A stretch of DNA of 64,000 nucleotides. Source: AG-339-G14 sp902553315 (GTDB lineage: Bacteria > Pseudomonadota > Gammaproteobacteria > Magnimaribacterales > AG-339-G14). The stretch's first letter is position 1, and each line of letters opens with the position of its first letter. The notes under the pieces are model-generated. The model saw only the letters and a program-made list of their open reading frames with translations. It was not told the origin of the DNA and searched no databases. Where the stretch lies: positions 124,001 through 188,000 of the forward strand of contig CACDKN010000002.1 of NCBI GenBank assembly GCA_902553315.1. Direction: 5' to 3'. The position numbers and the translations under genes are program-made. Below are positions 50,851 to 59,935 of the stretch, piece after piece.

Positions 50851-53625
50851 ATGGCTAAAAAAAAATCTAATTACGCCAGATTAATTGGTTATGTATTACC
50901 AAGTTATGGGTTATTTCTAGTAAGTTTTATTGGATTTTTTATTTTTGCTGGCTCCCAAGTAGCGATTGCCGAATGGTTTAGGCAAATAGTTGATTTTGTT
51001 TCAAACCCAAAATCAGACCAATATTTATTTTTGCCTATTGCCTTGGTGGTATTGGCGCTTATTAGAGGAATTGGATTTTATTTAGGCTCATATTTTATGG
51101 CATTTGTAGCTACAAAACTTGTTCACGATTTGAGATCAGATTTATTTGTAACTTTAGTTAATCTACCTTCAAAGTTTTTTGACTCAAATACGAGTGGGCA
51201 TCTTTTGTCTAGAATCACATTCAACGTCTCTCAAGTAAGTGAGGCAGGCACAGAAGCCATAAAAATCATTTTACGAGAAGGGTTAATTGTAATCGGCTTA
51301 CTAAGCTATTTAATTTATTTAAATTGGCAACTAACCTTGGTATTAGTTTTTACGAGTCCGTTTATTGCAGGAATAGTATATTTAGCTGGAAGAAGGCTTA
51401 GAAGAGTAAGCACTAGAATTCAAAACGCAATGGGCGATGTAACACATTTAAGTTCAGAATCTATTAACGCTAATAAAGAAGTAAAGTTATTTGGACGACA
51501 AGAATCAGAATTTAAAAAATTAGTCTCAGCCAGCGAACACAATAGGATTCAGACTTTGAAACTTGAATCTACGAATGCGATTTCTTCCCCCTTGATTCAA
51601 GTTATCTTATCGATTGCTCTAGCAACTATCACTTGGTTCGCTATTGATGCTTCTGTTATAACCAATATGTCTTCTGGGACATTTATTGCTTTTTTTGGAG
51701 CCGCAGCGATGCTTGCAAAACCCATAAGACAATTGTCGACAACTAACTCCATGATTCAAAGGGGGCTAGCAGCTGCCGAAGCAATATTCAGTCAGATTGA
51801 TGAAAAAGACGAATTGGATGAGGGTAAGCACGAATTAAAAGAAGTCGACGGAGAAATTGAATTTAAAAATGTAAATTTTCAATATGATCAAACGGATATA
51901 AGCTCTCTTGAGGAAATAAATTTTTCTGTTTCTAAAGGATCTACTTTAGCAATTGTTGGATCATCCGGAGCGGGTAAATCAACACTTGTTAACTTGATAC
52001 CAAGATTTTATGAAGTGACCGACGGAGAAGTCCGAATTGATGGAAAGAATGTAAAAGATTTTAGCCTTAAATCTTTGCGTTCGGAAATTTCTTTTGTCAG
52101 TCAAAATACAGTTTTATTTAATGACTCTATCTATAACAATATAAGTTTTGCTGACCCTGAGGCCAATAGGGATAAAGTTATAGAGGCGGCTAAAAAAGCA
52201 CACGCAGATGAATTTATTGAGCGTTTACCACAAGGTTATGATACAAAAATAGGAGACGATGGAACGTTATTATCAGGTGGACAAAAACAAAGAATAGCTA
52301 TAGCCAGAGCTTTGCTAAAAAATTGTTCTATCTTAATTCTGGATGAAGCAACCTCAGCTCTTGATTCTGAATCTGAGAAATTAGTTCAAGAGGCTGTAGA
52401 TAACTTAAAACTAGGAAAAACGACAATTGTTATTGCTCATAGATTGTCTACTGTAGAAAGTGCCGATGAAATTTTGGTGCTCGGAAAAGGGAGAATACTT
52501 GAGAGAGGTTCACATGATTTCTTAATAGAAAAAAAAGGCGAATATTTTGAACTATATAAAAATCAATTTGTTGATAAAGAGCCATCAAAGGAAGTTCAAA
52601 AACCTATATTCATTCCCAAATTAAAGATAGATGAATCCTCACACGCCAATTTTATTGAAACAGCTTGGTATAAAAATAAATTATGGATTAAATTATTCTA
52701 TCCTTTGTCAGTTTTTTTCAATTTAATAAGCAGTTATAGAAGACGACAATTATCAAAATCCTCTTGGAAACCTAAAGTTAAGACCATAGTTGTAGGCAAT
52801 ATTACAGTTGGCGGTAATGGTAAGACACCTTTTGTAATATGGTTAGCAAACCTGTTAAAAAAGAATGGATATAAACCAGGAATTGTTTCAAGAGGATATA
52901 AAAGTACCTCAAAAAATTTCCCTTTAGAAGTTGATTCTGAAACAGATGTTTATAGTTCGGGCGATGAGCCAAAAATTATTTTTAATTCAACTAAATGTCC
53001 AGTTGTAATCGGACCTAATAGAGTCAAATCTTCGAAATATCTATTAAATAAACATGAATGTAACGTTTTAATAACGGACGACGGCCTTCAGCACTATTCT
53101 TTAGGAAGAGATGTAGAGATCGCTATGGTTGATGGAATAAAAAAGTTTGGGAATAAATTGACTCTCCCTTCAGGACCATTGAGAGAACCAATCAACAGAC
53201 TTGAAGAAGTTGATTTTGTTGTGAACACTAATTCTTTTTTAAAAAAAGAAGATGAAAGAAAAAATAATGAATTTTTAATGACTTATAAACCTATTTCGTG
53301 GATAAACATTAATTCAAAGAGACAAATTGAAATTCACGAATGGCCTTATAAAAAGATAGTCCATGCAGTGGCCGGTATATCTAATCCAGGAAATTTCTTT
53401 TCATCGTTAAGAAGCTTAGGGTTTGAGGTAGTCGAACATATTTTTCCCGATCATTACAATTTTTCAAAAAATGATTTTGAAAACCTTTTAGACTTGCCAG
53501 TCATAATGACAGAAAAAGACGCAGTAAAATGTGAGTTCTTGGATGACAACTTTTGGTATTTAAAAATCGAAGCTCAAATTTCTGAGGGTATGGAACAAAA
53601 AATTATTGAGCAAATGAAATCTTGA
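50851..53625 (+). CDS. Fused lipid A exporter MsbA and tetraacyldisaccharide 4'-kinase LpxK
   Basis: One open frame of 924 residues. Residues 1-575 are a complete MsbA half-transporter: six-helix membrane domain, Walker A GSSGAGKST (370-378), ABC signature LSGGQ (474-478), and LILDEATSALD. A hydrophilic linker (about 576-600, FVDKEPSKEVQKPIF) leads to residues 601-924, a full LpxK: membrane-anchor WYKNKLWIKLFYPLS, P-loop GNITVGGNGKT (649-659), SRGYKS, DDGLQHYSLGRDVEI and the C-terminal MTEKDAVKC. LpxK phosphorylates the lipid A precursor at the 4' position; MsbA flips core-lipid A across the inner membrane. msbA and lpxK are adjacent genes in E. coli. Neither half has lost its key motifs. Neighbour kdsB overlaps it by four bases. 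Confidence 0.93.
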   Translation: MAKKKSNYARLIGYVLPSYGLFLVSFIGFFIFAGSQVAIAEWFRQIVDFVSNPKSDQYLFLPIALVVLALIRGIGFYLGSYFMAFVATKLVHDLRSDLFVTLVNLPSKFFDSNTSGHLLSRITFNVSQVSEAGTEAIKIILREGLIVIGLLSYLIYLNWQLTLVLVFTSPFIAGIVYLAGRRLRRVSTRIQNAMGDVTHLSSESINANKEVKLFGRQESEFKKLVSASEHNRIQTLKLESTNAISSPLIQVILSIALATITWFAIDASVITNMSSGTFIAFFGAAAMLAKPIRQLSTTNSMIQRGLAAAEAIFSQIDEKDELDEGKHELKEVDGEIEFKNVNFQYDQTDISSLEEINFSVSKGSTLAIVGSSGAGKSTLVNLIPRFYEVTDGEVRIDGKNVKDFSLKSLRSEISFVSQNTVLFNDSIYNNISFADPEANRDKVIEAAKKAHADEFIERLPQGYDTKIGDDGTLLSGGQKQRIAIARALLKNCSILILDEATSALDSESEKLVQEAVDNLKLGKTTIVIAHRLSTVESADEILVLGKGRILERGSHDFLIEKKGEYFELYKNQFVDKEPSKEVQKPIFIPKLKIDESSHANFIETAWYKNKLWIKLFYPLSVFFNLISSYRRRQLSKSSWKPKVKTIVVGNITVGGNGKTPFVIWLANLLKKNGYKPGIVSRGYKSTSKNFPLEVDSETDVYSSGDEPKIIFNSTKCPVVIGPNRVKSSKYLLNKHECNVLITDDGLQHYSLGRDVEIAMVDGIKKFGNKLTLPSGPLREPINRLEEVDFVVNTNSFLKKEDERKNNEFLMTYKPISWININSKRQIEIHEWPYKKIVHAVAGISNPGNFFSSLRSLGFEVVEHIFPDHYNFSKNDFENLLDLPVIMTEKDAVKCEFLDDNFWYLKIEAQISEGMEQKIIEQMKS

Positions 53626-54341
53626 AGAAGGTTATTTTAATTCCTTCTAGACTTCAATCTGAGAGATTACCAGAGAAACCTCTTAAATTGATTGGAGACA
53701 AAACCATGATTAGACGGGTTTATGAGGCCGCTAAAAAGTCCGAGGCTGACAATGTTGTCGTTGCGACTGATGCAGAGAAAATATTTGAAGAAGTAAAAAA
53801 TTTTGGTGGCACAGCTTTGATGACAAAGTCAGATCATACAAACGGAACTGAAAGAATTTTTGAAGCTTCTGAAATTCTTGATTTAAAAGATGAAGATTAT
53901 GTGGTGAACCTGCAAGGCGATGAACCTTTCACTGATCCAATTGACTTAAATAAGATATTTTCCGTATTGGAGAATAATGAGTGTCAAATAGTTTCGTTAT
54001 TTACAGATTTTAAAAAAGAATCTGATCTAGACGATTTGAATAAAGTGAAGGTTGAATTAAATGGTTCTAAGGCGAAATTATTTTATAGGGCTATTAAAGA
54101 TGGATCGGATAATCCTTTCCTACATCTTGGAGTCTATGGCTTTAGATATGAAGCACTGAGGAGATTTGTGGCTTTGCCTAAAACTGAAAATGAAGTGAGT
54201 TTAAAATTAGAACAGTTGAGGGCTTTAGATAACAATATCCAGATACACATGGTTAAATCAGAAGCTAAAATTCATCTTGGCATAGATACTGTCAAAGATT
54301 TAGAACAAGCAAACAAGTTAATAGTAAATGATATCGAATAA
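53622..54341 (+). CDS. kdsB: 3-deoxy-manno-octulosonate cytidylyltransferase KdsB
   Basis: A 239-residue nucleotidyltransferase starting at TTG 53622, overlapping the LpxK stop. The N-terminal IPSRLQSERLPEKPLKLIG is the CMP-sugar synthase signature, with VVNLQGDEPF (metal-binding) and LHLGVYGFRYEALRRF. It makes CMP-Kdo for the inner core of lipopolysaccharide. It sits next to the lipid A genes, in keeping with its pathway. A later ATG would remove the conserved N-terminus. Confidence 0.93.
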   Translation: MKKVILIPSRLQSERLPEKPLKLIGDKTMIRRVYEAAKKSEADNVVVATDAEKIFEEVKNFGGTALMTKSDHTNGTERIFEASEILDLKDEDYVVNLQGDEPFTDPIDLNKIFSVLENNECQIVSLFTDFKKESDLDDLNKVKVELNGSKAKLFYRAIKDGSDNPFLHLGVYGFRYEALRRFVALPKTENEVSLKLEQLRALDNNIQIHMVKSEAKIHLGIDTVKDLEQANKLIVNDIE

Positions 54342-55302
54342 AAATTTAAAAGATCTAAATTCTTTAAAGCTTGAATATTCATGTAAGAATTATTTTGAGT
54401 TAAACAACCATCAAGACCTATTTGAATTATCAAAAGAGATTAGAAAGTCTAGTACTAGATTTTGGATATTAGGTGAGGGGACAAATGTAGTCATTTTAAA
54501 AAACTTAGACGGTTTAGTGATAAAAAATAATCTTTTGGGAATATCCTTCCAAGATAATTTTGTAAATTGTGCCTCTGGAGAAAATTGGGATAATTTAGTC
54601 AAGAGATGTTTAGAGCAAAAGCTGTATGGATTTGAAAATCTTTCTGGTATTCCTGGCAGCGTTGGAGCCGGGCCCATTCAAAATATTGGAGCTTATGGAG
54701 TTGAGATTTCAAGTTTTATAGAGTACGTAGAAGTGTTCAACTTGATAACAGGAAACTTTGAAGTGTTTGACGTAAATGATTGCAAATTTGCTTACAGAAA
54801 TAGTATTTTTAAAGAATTACCTAATCATTTAATTACAAACATTAGATTTTCGCTTAGTACAAATTTTCAACCAAATTTATCTTATGAATCAATTCCTCAA
54901 GACTCAGAGATAAGTTCTGCTGAGGAGTTAAGAAATTTAATTCTTAGTATTCGAAACGACCGACTTGTTAATCCTAATCAAGATCCAAATGTGGGCAGTT
55001 TTTTCAAAAATCCAATAGTCTCTAAGTCAAAACTAAAAGAGTTAAAGAATAGTTTCCCGGAAATTAAATTTTATGATGTCGAACATGATCTTTATAAGAT
55101 TTCAGCTGCCTGGTTAATAGAAAATATAGGAATGAAGGGAAAACAAGATAAAAGTTGTGGAGTGTCTAAAAAGCATTCCTTGGTGCTAGTAAATTTTTCC
55201 GATAAATCAGAAAGTATTATCAATTTATCAAATAAAATAAAATCTATGATCAAAAGTAGATTTGACTTAGAACTTGAAACTGAACCGACCTTTGTTCATT
55301 AA
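54328..55302 (+). CDS. murB: UDP-N-acetylenolpyruvoylglucosamine reductase MurB
   Basis: A 324-residue FAD enzyme. GEGTNVVIL is the FAD-binding loop, SGIPGSVGAGPIQNIGAYG the pyrophosphate-binding loop, GSFFKNP carries the catalytic serine, and AAWLIENIGMKG and VNFSDKSES follow. The layout fits type I MurB. It reduces enolpyruvyl-UDP-GlcNAc to UDP-MurNAc for peptidoglycan. It overlaps kdsB by 14 bases, the conserved kdsB-murB order. Confidence 0.95.
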   Translation: MISNKNLKDLNSLKLEYSCKNYFELNNHQDLFELSKEIRKSSTRFWILGEGTNVVILKNLDGLVIKNNLLGISFQDNFVNCASGENWDNLVKRCLEQKLYGFENLSGIPGSVGAGPIQNIGAYGVEISSFIEYVEVFNLITGNFEVFDVNDCKFAYRNSIFKELPNHLITNIRFSLSTNFQPNLSYESIPQDSEISSAEELRNLILSIRNDRLVNPNQDPNVGSFFKNPIVSKSKLKELKNSFPEIKFYDVEHDLYKISAAWLIENIGMKGKQDKSCGVSKKHSLVLVNFSDKSESIINLSNKIKSMIKSRFDLELETEPTFVH

Positions 55303-55304
55303 TT

Positions 55305-55862
55305 ATGGTGTCAACAGTAAGTCTTTTTCAAAGTATTTTAGAAGCCCAAGAGAAAAACGGTGGGCTTCCGCCGGTAGAAAAGTGGAATCCTCCACTTTGT
55401 GAAAATGTAAACATGCGGATATCTCGTGACGGCAAATGGTATTTCATGAACTCGATAATTTCTAGAGAGAAAATGGTTAATCTATTCAGTTCTGTCATAA
55501 GATTTGATGATGATGGATTTTATTACCTAGTAACACCTCATGAAAAAATTAGATTAGTTGTAGAAGATAAACCCTTTGTGGTCACGACTTACAATAAAGA
55601 AATAGTAGATGGTCAAGAGACTTTTCTTTTCAAAACGAATGTTGGAGATATAGTTCCTTTGAATTCAAGCCACCCTTTAAGAATAGAAATTTCTGAATCC
55701 AATGAGCCTTCTCCTTATTTATTGGTTAGAAAGAACTTAGAAGCGCTTTTAACTAGAAACGTTTTTTATCAATTAGTAGAGGAAGCTAATTCAGATGAAA
55801 TAAATAAAGAACTTTTTATTACAAGTTCAAAAGAGAGATTTAGTCTTGGAAGTTTTGAATAA
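55305..55862 (+). CDS. DUF1285 family protein
   Basis: A 185-residue cytoplasmic protein. LPPVEKWNPPLCENVNMRISRDGKWYFMNSIISREKMVNLFSSVIRFD is the family pattern (PPVEKWNP, RDGxWYF and SRxxLVxLFS). Its function is unknown; some structures show a ligand-binding beta fold. It begins three bases after the murB stop, so it belongs to the same transcript. In other gammaproteobacteria it lies close to cell-envelope or signalling genes. Confidence 0.85.
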   Translation: MVSTVSLFQSILEAQEKNGGLPPVEKWNPPLCENVNMRISRDGKWYFMNSIISREKMVNLFSSVIRFDDDGFYYLVTPHEKIRLVVEDKPFVVTTYNKEIVDGQETFLFKTNVGDIVPLNSSHPLRIEISESNEPSPYLLVRKNLEALLTRNVFYQLVEEANSDEINKELFITSSKERFSLGSFE

Positions 55863-55896
55863 AAAAACTAAAATTTATTAAAGTTAAGGAGTAATT

Positions 55897-56472
55897 ATGA
55901 AAAAGGTTTTAATTGTGATGGGTCTTATTTTTAGCATTAGTCTTTTCAGTTCTGATAATTCAAGCGCGGATTGGCAGATAAAAACTTATTCTTCAGCCGC
56001 ACCTTCATTTATTGGTGACTTTGCCACAGTAATTGGGGGGAAAGGTGATATCTTAAGAAAAGGTTCTAATGGATGGACTTGTCAACATGGAAATCCAAGA
56101 CCATTTCCTGAAACTGGCTGGAAATCTGCGCATGAGGCCATGCCAGTTTGTCACGACGATGAAGGAATGAAATGGATGATGGCATTAGGCGAAGGAACAA
56201 AACCAAACCTTTCAAGAGATTCTTTTATGTGGATGCTTCACGGTGATGTGGGCGAGGATAATTTGGTTCCTGGAGTTTTAGATAAAAAAGACACGACTCC
56301 TGGCCAATGGATTGAATCAGGTCCTCATTTGATGCTGATGCCTAAGGATCCTAAGACATTAGAAAATTTCACTTCAGATTTTAGCAAAGGCGAGCCTTAC
56401 GTTATGTTCCCAGGAACAGATTATGCTCATTTGATGATTCCCGTTGAAGGCTACTACCAGTATCAGAAATAA
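55897..56472 (+). CDS. Exported protein of unknown function
   Basis: A 191-residue protein with a signal peptide (MKKVLIVMGLIFSISLFSSD). The mature part has aromatic and Gly/Pro-rich segments, including GSNGWTCQHGNPRPFP and ESGPHLMLMPKDP, plus two cysteines (TCQHG, VCHDD) that could form a disulphide. I do not recognise a family. A good Shine-Dalgarno sequence (AAGGAG) precedes the ATG. It lies between the envelope operon and ETF-QO. Its tail is 14 bases from the ETF-QO stop. Confidence 0.7.
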   Translation: MKKVLIVMGLIFSISLFSSDNSSADWQIKTYSSAAPSFIGDFATVIGGKGDILRKGSNGWTCQHGNPRPFPETGWKSAHEAMPVCHDDEGMKWMMALGEGTKPNLSRDSFMWMLHGDVGEDNLVPGVLDKKDTTPGQWIESGPHLMLMPKDPKTLENFTSDFSKGEPYVMFPGTDYAHLMIPVEGYYQYQK

Positions 56473-56486
56473 TAGATTAACTTTAT

Positions 56487-58139
56487 TTACATATTAGGGT
56501 AGTTAGGACCACCCATGCCCTCTGGCGTTACCCAAACAATGTTTTGGCTTGGATCTTTAATGTCACAAGTTTTGCAATGGACGCAATTCTGAGCATTTAT
56601 TTGAAATTTGTTTTCGCCGTCTTTTTCGACTACCTCGTAAACTCCAGCAGGGCAATATCGCTGTGCAGGTTCGTCATATTCAGGCAAGTTCACCGAAATA
56701 GGTATAGAGGAATCTTTTAGAGTTAAATGACAAGGCTGATCTTCTTCATGATTGGTATTTGAAAGGAATACAGAAGATAACTTATCGAAGCTTATTTTAC
56801 CATCAGGCTTAGGATATTCGATTTTTTCGCACTCAGAAGCTTTTTTCATACAAGCATAATCTGGAGTTTTGTGTCTCCAAGTGTAAGGAAACTTACCTCT
56901 AAAAAAGAACTGTTCTATAGCCATAATTATTCCACCAACTAGGGCTCCATATTTATGAAGCAGGGCGGTCATATTTCTTGATTTGTAAAGGTCGGTTTCA
57001 ATCCAAGAAGATTTAAGTTTTTCCTCAAAATCAATTAAATCTTCACCAATTTTATTCTGACTAATCGCCTCGAATGCGCTCTCGGCTGCTAGCATTCCCG
57101 ACTTCATGGCTGTATGTGAACCCTTGATTTTAGTGAACACCATCAATCCTGCATCACAACCAACTAGAATTCCGCCAGGGAAAGTCATTTTTGGTCTTGA
57201 ATGGTAACCGCCTTTAGTTAAGGCTCTTGCTCCGTAAGCAACTCTGGTTCCATTTTCTAAAAGTTTCTTTATGTCTTTATGATGTTTCCACTGTTGAAAT
57301 TCATCGAATGGACTTAGGTGCGGATTAGAGTAATCCAATGGCACAACTATACCTAAATAAACTTGATTATTTTCTCCATGGTAACAGTAAGATCCAGAGT
57401 TTGATTTACTCGGCCAACCGAAAGAATGCATAACGGTTCCCTCTGAATGAACTTCTTCTGGAATATCCCAAACCTCTTTAAAACCAATGCCATAGTGTTG
57501 AGGATCACTATTAGCGTCTAATGCATATTTAGAAATTAATTTTTTACCTAAATGACCTCTGCAACCTTCTGCAAAGATAGTATATTTTGCTCTTAATTCC
57601 ATTGGCGGTTGGTAAGAAGGCTTTCTTTCACCCTCTTTGGTTACGCCCATTTCTCCAGTTAAAATCCCTTTGACGGTATCGTTTTCATAAATTACTTCCG
57701 ATGCTGTGAAGCCTGGAAAAATTTCTACACCTAGATTTTCTGCCTGAGTCGCAAGCCAACGACAAAAGTTGGCTAAGCTCATTACATAGTTTCCATGGTT
57801 ATTGAAATTTGGTGCAAAGATAGAGGCAAAAGGAATCCCAAAAGAAAGTTTTTCGGTTAGAAAAAATTTAACAATATCTTTCTTGGCTGGAGTATTTAAA
57901 GGAGCTCCTTTCTCTTTCCAATCAGGAATTAATTCGTCGAGCGCTGTCGGCTCAAAACAATTACCTGACAAGATATGAGCGCCAATTTCTGACCCTTTTT
58001 CAATCAAACATACGCTTAACTCTGAATTATTCTCAGCCGCCAATTGCTTTAATTTTATTGCAGTAGATAATCCAGAAGGACCTCCTCCAACGACTACAAC
58101 GTCGTATTCCATTGAATCTACAGCTACATCCTCACTCAT
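56487..58139 (-). CDS. Electron transfer flavoprotein-ubiquinone oxidoreductase
   Basis: A 550-residue membrane-associated enzyme. N-terminal FAD loop VVVGGGPSGLSTAIKLKQ, the ubiquinone domain, and a C-terminal [4Fe-4S] domain with CPAGVY and CVHCKTCDIKDP giving four cysteines. It passes electrons from reduced ETF to ubiquinone. It is divergent from etfB-etfA with a shared 110-base region, an arrangement that links the three parts of the pathway from acyl-CoA dehydrogenases (15.8-18.2 kb) to the quinone pool. Confidence 0.96.
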   Translation of the reverse strand: MSEDVAVDSMEYDVVVVGGGPSGLSTAIKLKQLAAENNSELSVCLIEKGSEIGAHILSGNCFEPTALDELIPDWKEKGAPLNTPAKKDIVKFFLTEKLSFGIPFASIFAPNFNNHGNYVMSLANFCRWLATQAENLGVEIFPGFTASEVIYENDTVKGILTGEMGVTKEGERKPSYQPPMELRAKYTIFAEGCRGHLGKKLISKYALDANSDPQHYGIGFKEVWDIPEEVHSEGTVMHSFGWPSKSNSGSYCYHGENNQVYLGIVVPLDYSNPHLSPFDEFQQWKHHKDIKKLLENGTRVAYGARALTKGGYHSRPKMTFPGGILVGCDAGLMVFTKIKGSHTAMKSGMLAAESAFEAISQNKIGEDLIDFEEKLKSSWIETDLYKSRNMTALLHKYGALVGGIIMAIEQFFFRGKFPYTWRHKTPDYACMKKASECEKIEYPKPDGKISFDKLSSVFLSNTNHEEDQPCHLTLKDSSIPISVNLPEYDEPAQRYCPAGVYEVVEKDGENKFQINAQNCVHCKTCDIKDPSQNIVWVTPEGMGGPNYPNM

Positions 58140-58215
58140 TTTATACCCTCAGGCTATATAATTATATATTCTAATGTTTTGCTGATACGCAGTATATCTT
58201 TTAGAATGCGGTTTT

Positions 58216-58237
58216 TTTGAATTAATTCAAATATAAT
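58216..58237. promoter_or_regulatory. 16-bp palindrome abutting a TATAAT box between ETF-QO and etfBA
   Basis: TTTGAATTAATTCAAA (58216-58231) is a perfect palindrome that touches TATAAT (58232-58237), the likely -10 of etfB, whose ATG is 12 bases further. The position between -35 and -10 is typical of a repressor operator. A FadR- or TetR-type regulator of fatty acid oxidation would be a natural candidate; which protein binds is unknown. Confidence 0.5.
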
Positions 58238-58249
58238 ATACTTATAAAT

Positions 58250-59002
58250 ATGAAGATTCTTATTCCAATTAAGAGAGTTGTTGATTACAACGTAAAAGTC
58301 AGGCCTACTTCCGACGAGTCAGGTGTTGATTTAAATAACGTTAAAATGGCAATTAACCCATTTTGTGAGATTGCTGTCGAAGAAGCAGTAAGACTCAAAG
58401 AATCAGGTGTTGCTGAGGAAATTGTTGCTGTAACTATAGGGTCTTCAGCCGCTCAAGAACAACTTAGAACCTCATTGGCTTTAGGAGCAGACAGAGCAAT
58501 TTTGGTCGAATCTGAAACAGAACTAGAACCCTTAGGAATAGCAAAATTGCTAAAAGCAGTAGTTGAAAAAGAAAGTCCAGATCTAGTTATCCTTGGCAAA
58601 CAAGCCATCGATGGCGATAATAACCAAACTGGCCAAAAATTAGCCGCACTATTAGGCTATCCTCAGGCAACTTTTGCTTCGGAACTTTCTATTTCTGATG
58701 GTAAAGCCACGGTTACAAGAGAAGTTGATGGAGGTTTGCAAACCGTGTCAGTGAATCTTCCAGCAATCGTCACAACAGATTTAAGACTTAATGAACCGAG
58801 ATACGCTTCTTTGCCGAACATTATGAAGGCAAAATCTAAGCCTCTAGATGTTATGCCCGTCGCAGATTTCGGAATTGATATTACTCCTAGAATTTCAACT
58901 TTAAAGGTTTCTTTACCTCCGGAAAGAGAAGCTGGAGTAATAGTTGAAACCGTTGACGAATTAGTCGACAAATTAAAAAATGAAGCAAAGGTGATCACAT
59001 GA
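58250..59002 (+). CDS. etfB: Electron transfer flavoprotein beta subunit
   Basis: A 250-residue protein opening MKILIPIKRVVDYNVKVR, the EtfB N-terminus, with DLVILGKQAIDGDNNQTGQ (nucleotide-binding) and VTREVDGGLQTVSVNLPAIVT. It binds AMP and forms the ETF heterodimer with EtfA, which accepts electrons from acyl-CoA dehydrogenases. It has a possible promoter directly upstream. Its end overlaps etfA's start by four bases (ATGA). Confidence 0.97.
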   Translation: MKILIPIKRVVDYNVKVRPTSDESGVDLNNVKMAINPFCEIAVEEAVRLKESGVAEEIVAVTIGSSAAQEQLRTSLALGADRAILVESETELEPLGIAKLLKAVVEKESPDLVILGKQAIDGDNNQTGQKLAALLGYPQATFASELSISDGKATVTREVDGGLQTVSVNLPAIVTTDLRLNEPRYASLPNIMKAKSKPLDVMPVADFGIDITPRISTLKVSLPPEREAGVIVETVDELVDKLKNEAKVIT

Positions 59003-59928
59003 CAGCATTAGTAATTTCTGAACACAACAACGAAGAGCTAAAATCAGTAACTCTAAATACTATTTCGGCAGCAAAAGAACTTGATAATGACATTCACGTT
59101 TTAGTGGCTGGAAAGGAATGTGCGGGAGTAGCTGAAACATCCAGTAAAATTGATGGAGTTACAAAGGTTCTTTTAGTAGATTCAGCAGAATATGAGCATT
59201 TTTTGGCTGAAAATATCTCCACTTTGATTTCAAAAATTGCCGATGATTATGATTTTATCTTAGCTCCAACTACTACAAGTGGAAAAAATTTCATGCCAAG
59301 AGTCGCAGCCTTATTGGACGTAAGCCAAATTTCAGATATTTCTGCAGTTGAAAGTACCGATACTTTCCAAAGACCAATATATGCTGGAAATTGTATTGCT
59401 ACTGTTAAGACTACTGACAAAAAGAAAGTAATTACGGTAAGAACAACTGCATTTGACGCTGCTCCAACTGAAGGTGGTTCAGCTGATATCGTTTCTTTAG
59501 AAGAGGTTCACAATTCAGGAATTTCCGAATTTATAAAAGAAGAGCTCGCCCAATCAGATAGACCTGAACTTACTGCTGCTGATGTGATTATCTCAGGCGG
59601 AAGAGGGATGCAAAACGGGGATAATTTTTCTCTGTTAGAAGGTATTGCAGATAAGTTAGGTGCTGCAATAGGCGCCTCAAGAGCAGCTGTAGATTCTGGT
59701 TTTGTTCCGAATGATTATCAAGTCGGTCAGACAGGAAAGATAGTAGCTCCAAATTTATACATTGCAGTAGGAATTTCGGGTGCAATTCAACATCTTGCAG
59801 GGATGAAAGATAGCAAAGTTATAGTTGCCATCAATAAAGACGAAGATGCACCTATTTTTCAAGTCGCTGATTACGGTTTAGTTGGAGACTTATTTGACGT
59901 TGTTCCAGAACTAGAAAGTAAAATCTAA
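58999..59928 (+). CDS. etfA: Electron transfer flavoprotein alpha subunit
   Basis: A 309-residue FAD-binding partner of EtfB. The C-terminal half holds the FAD site motifs SGGRGMQNGDNFSLLEGIAD, GASRAAVDSGF, YQVGQTGKIVAPNLYIAVGISGAIQHLAGMKDS and NKDEDAPIFQVADYG. Length is typical (about 310). ETF carries electrons to ETF-QO, encoded divergently nearby. Translation is coupled to etfB. nfuA follows seven bases later. Confidence 0.97.
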   Translation: MTALVISEHNNEELKSVTLNTISAAKELDNDIHVLVAGKECAGVAETSSKIDGVTKVLLVDSAEYEHFLAENISTLISKIADDYDFILAPTTTSGKNFMPRVAALLDVSQISDISAVESTDTFQRPIYAGNCIATVKTTDKKKVITVRTTAFDAAPTEGGSADIVSLEEVHNSGISEFIKEELAQSDRPELTAADVIISGGRGMQNGDNFSLLEGIADKLGAAIGASRAAVDSGFVPNDYQVGQTGKIVAPNLYIAVGISGAIQHLAGMKDSKVIVAINKDEDAPIFQVADYGLVGDLFDVVPELESKI

Positions 59929-59935
59929 ATCAGTC

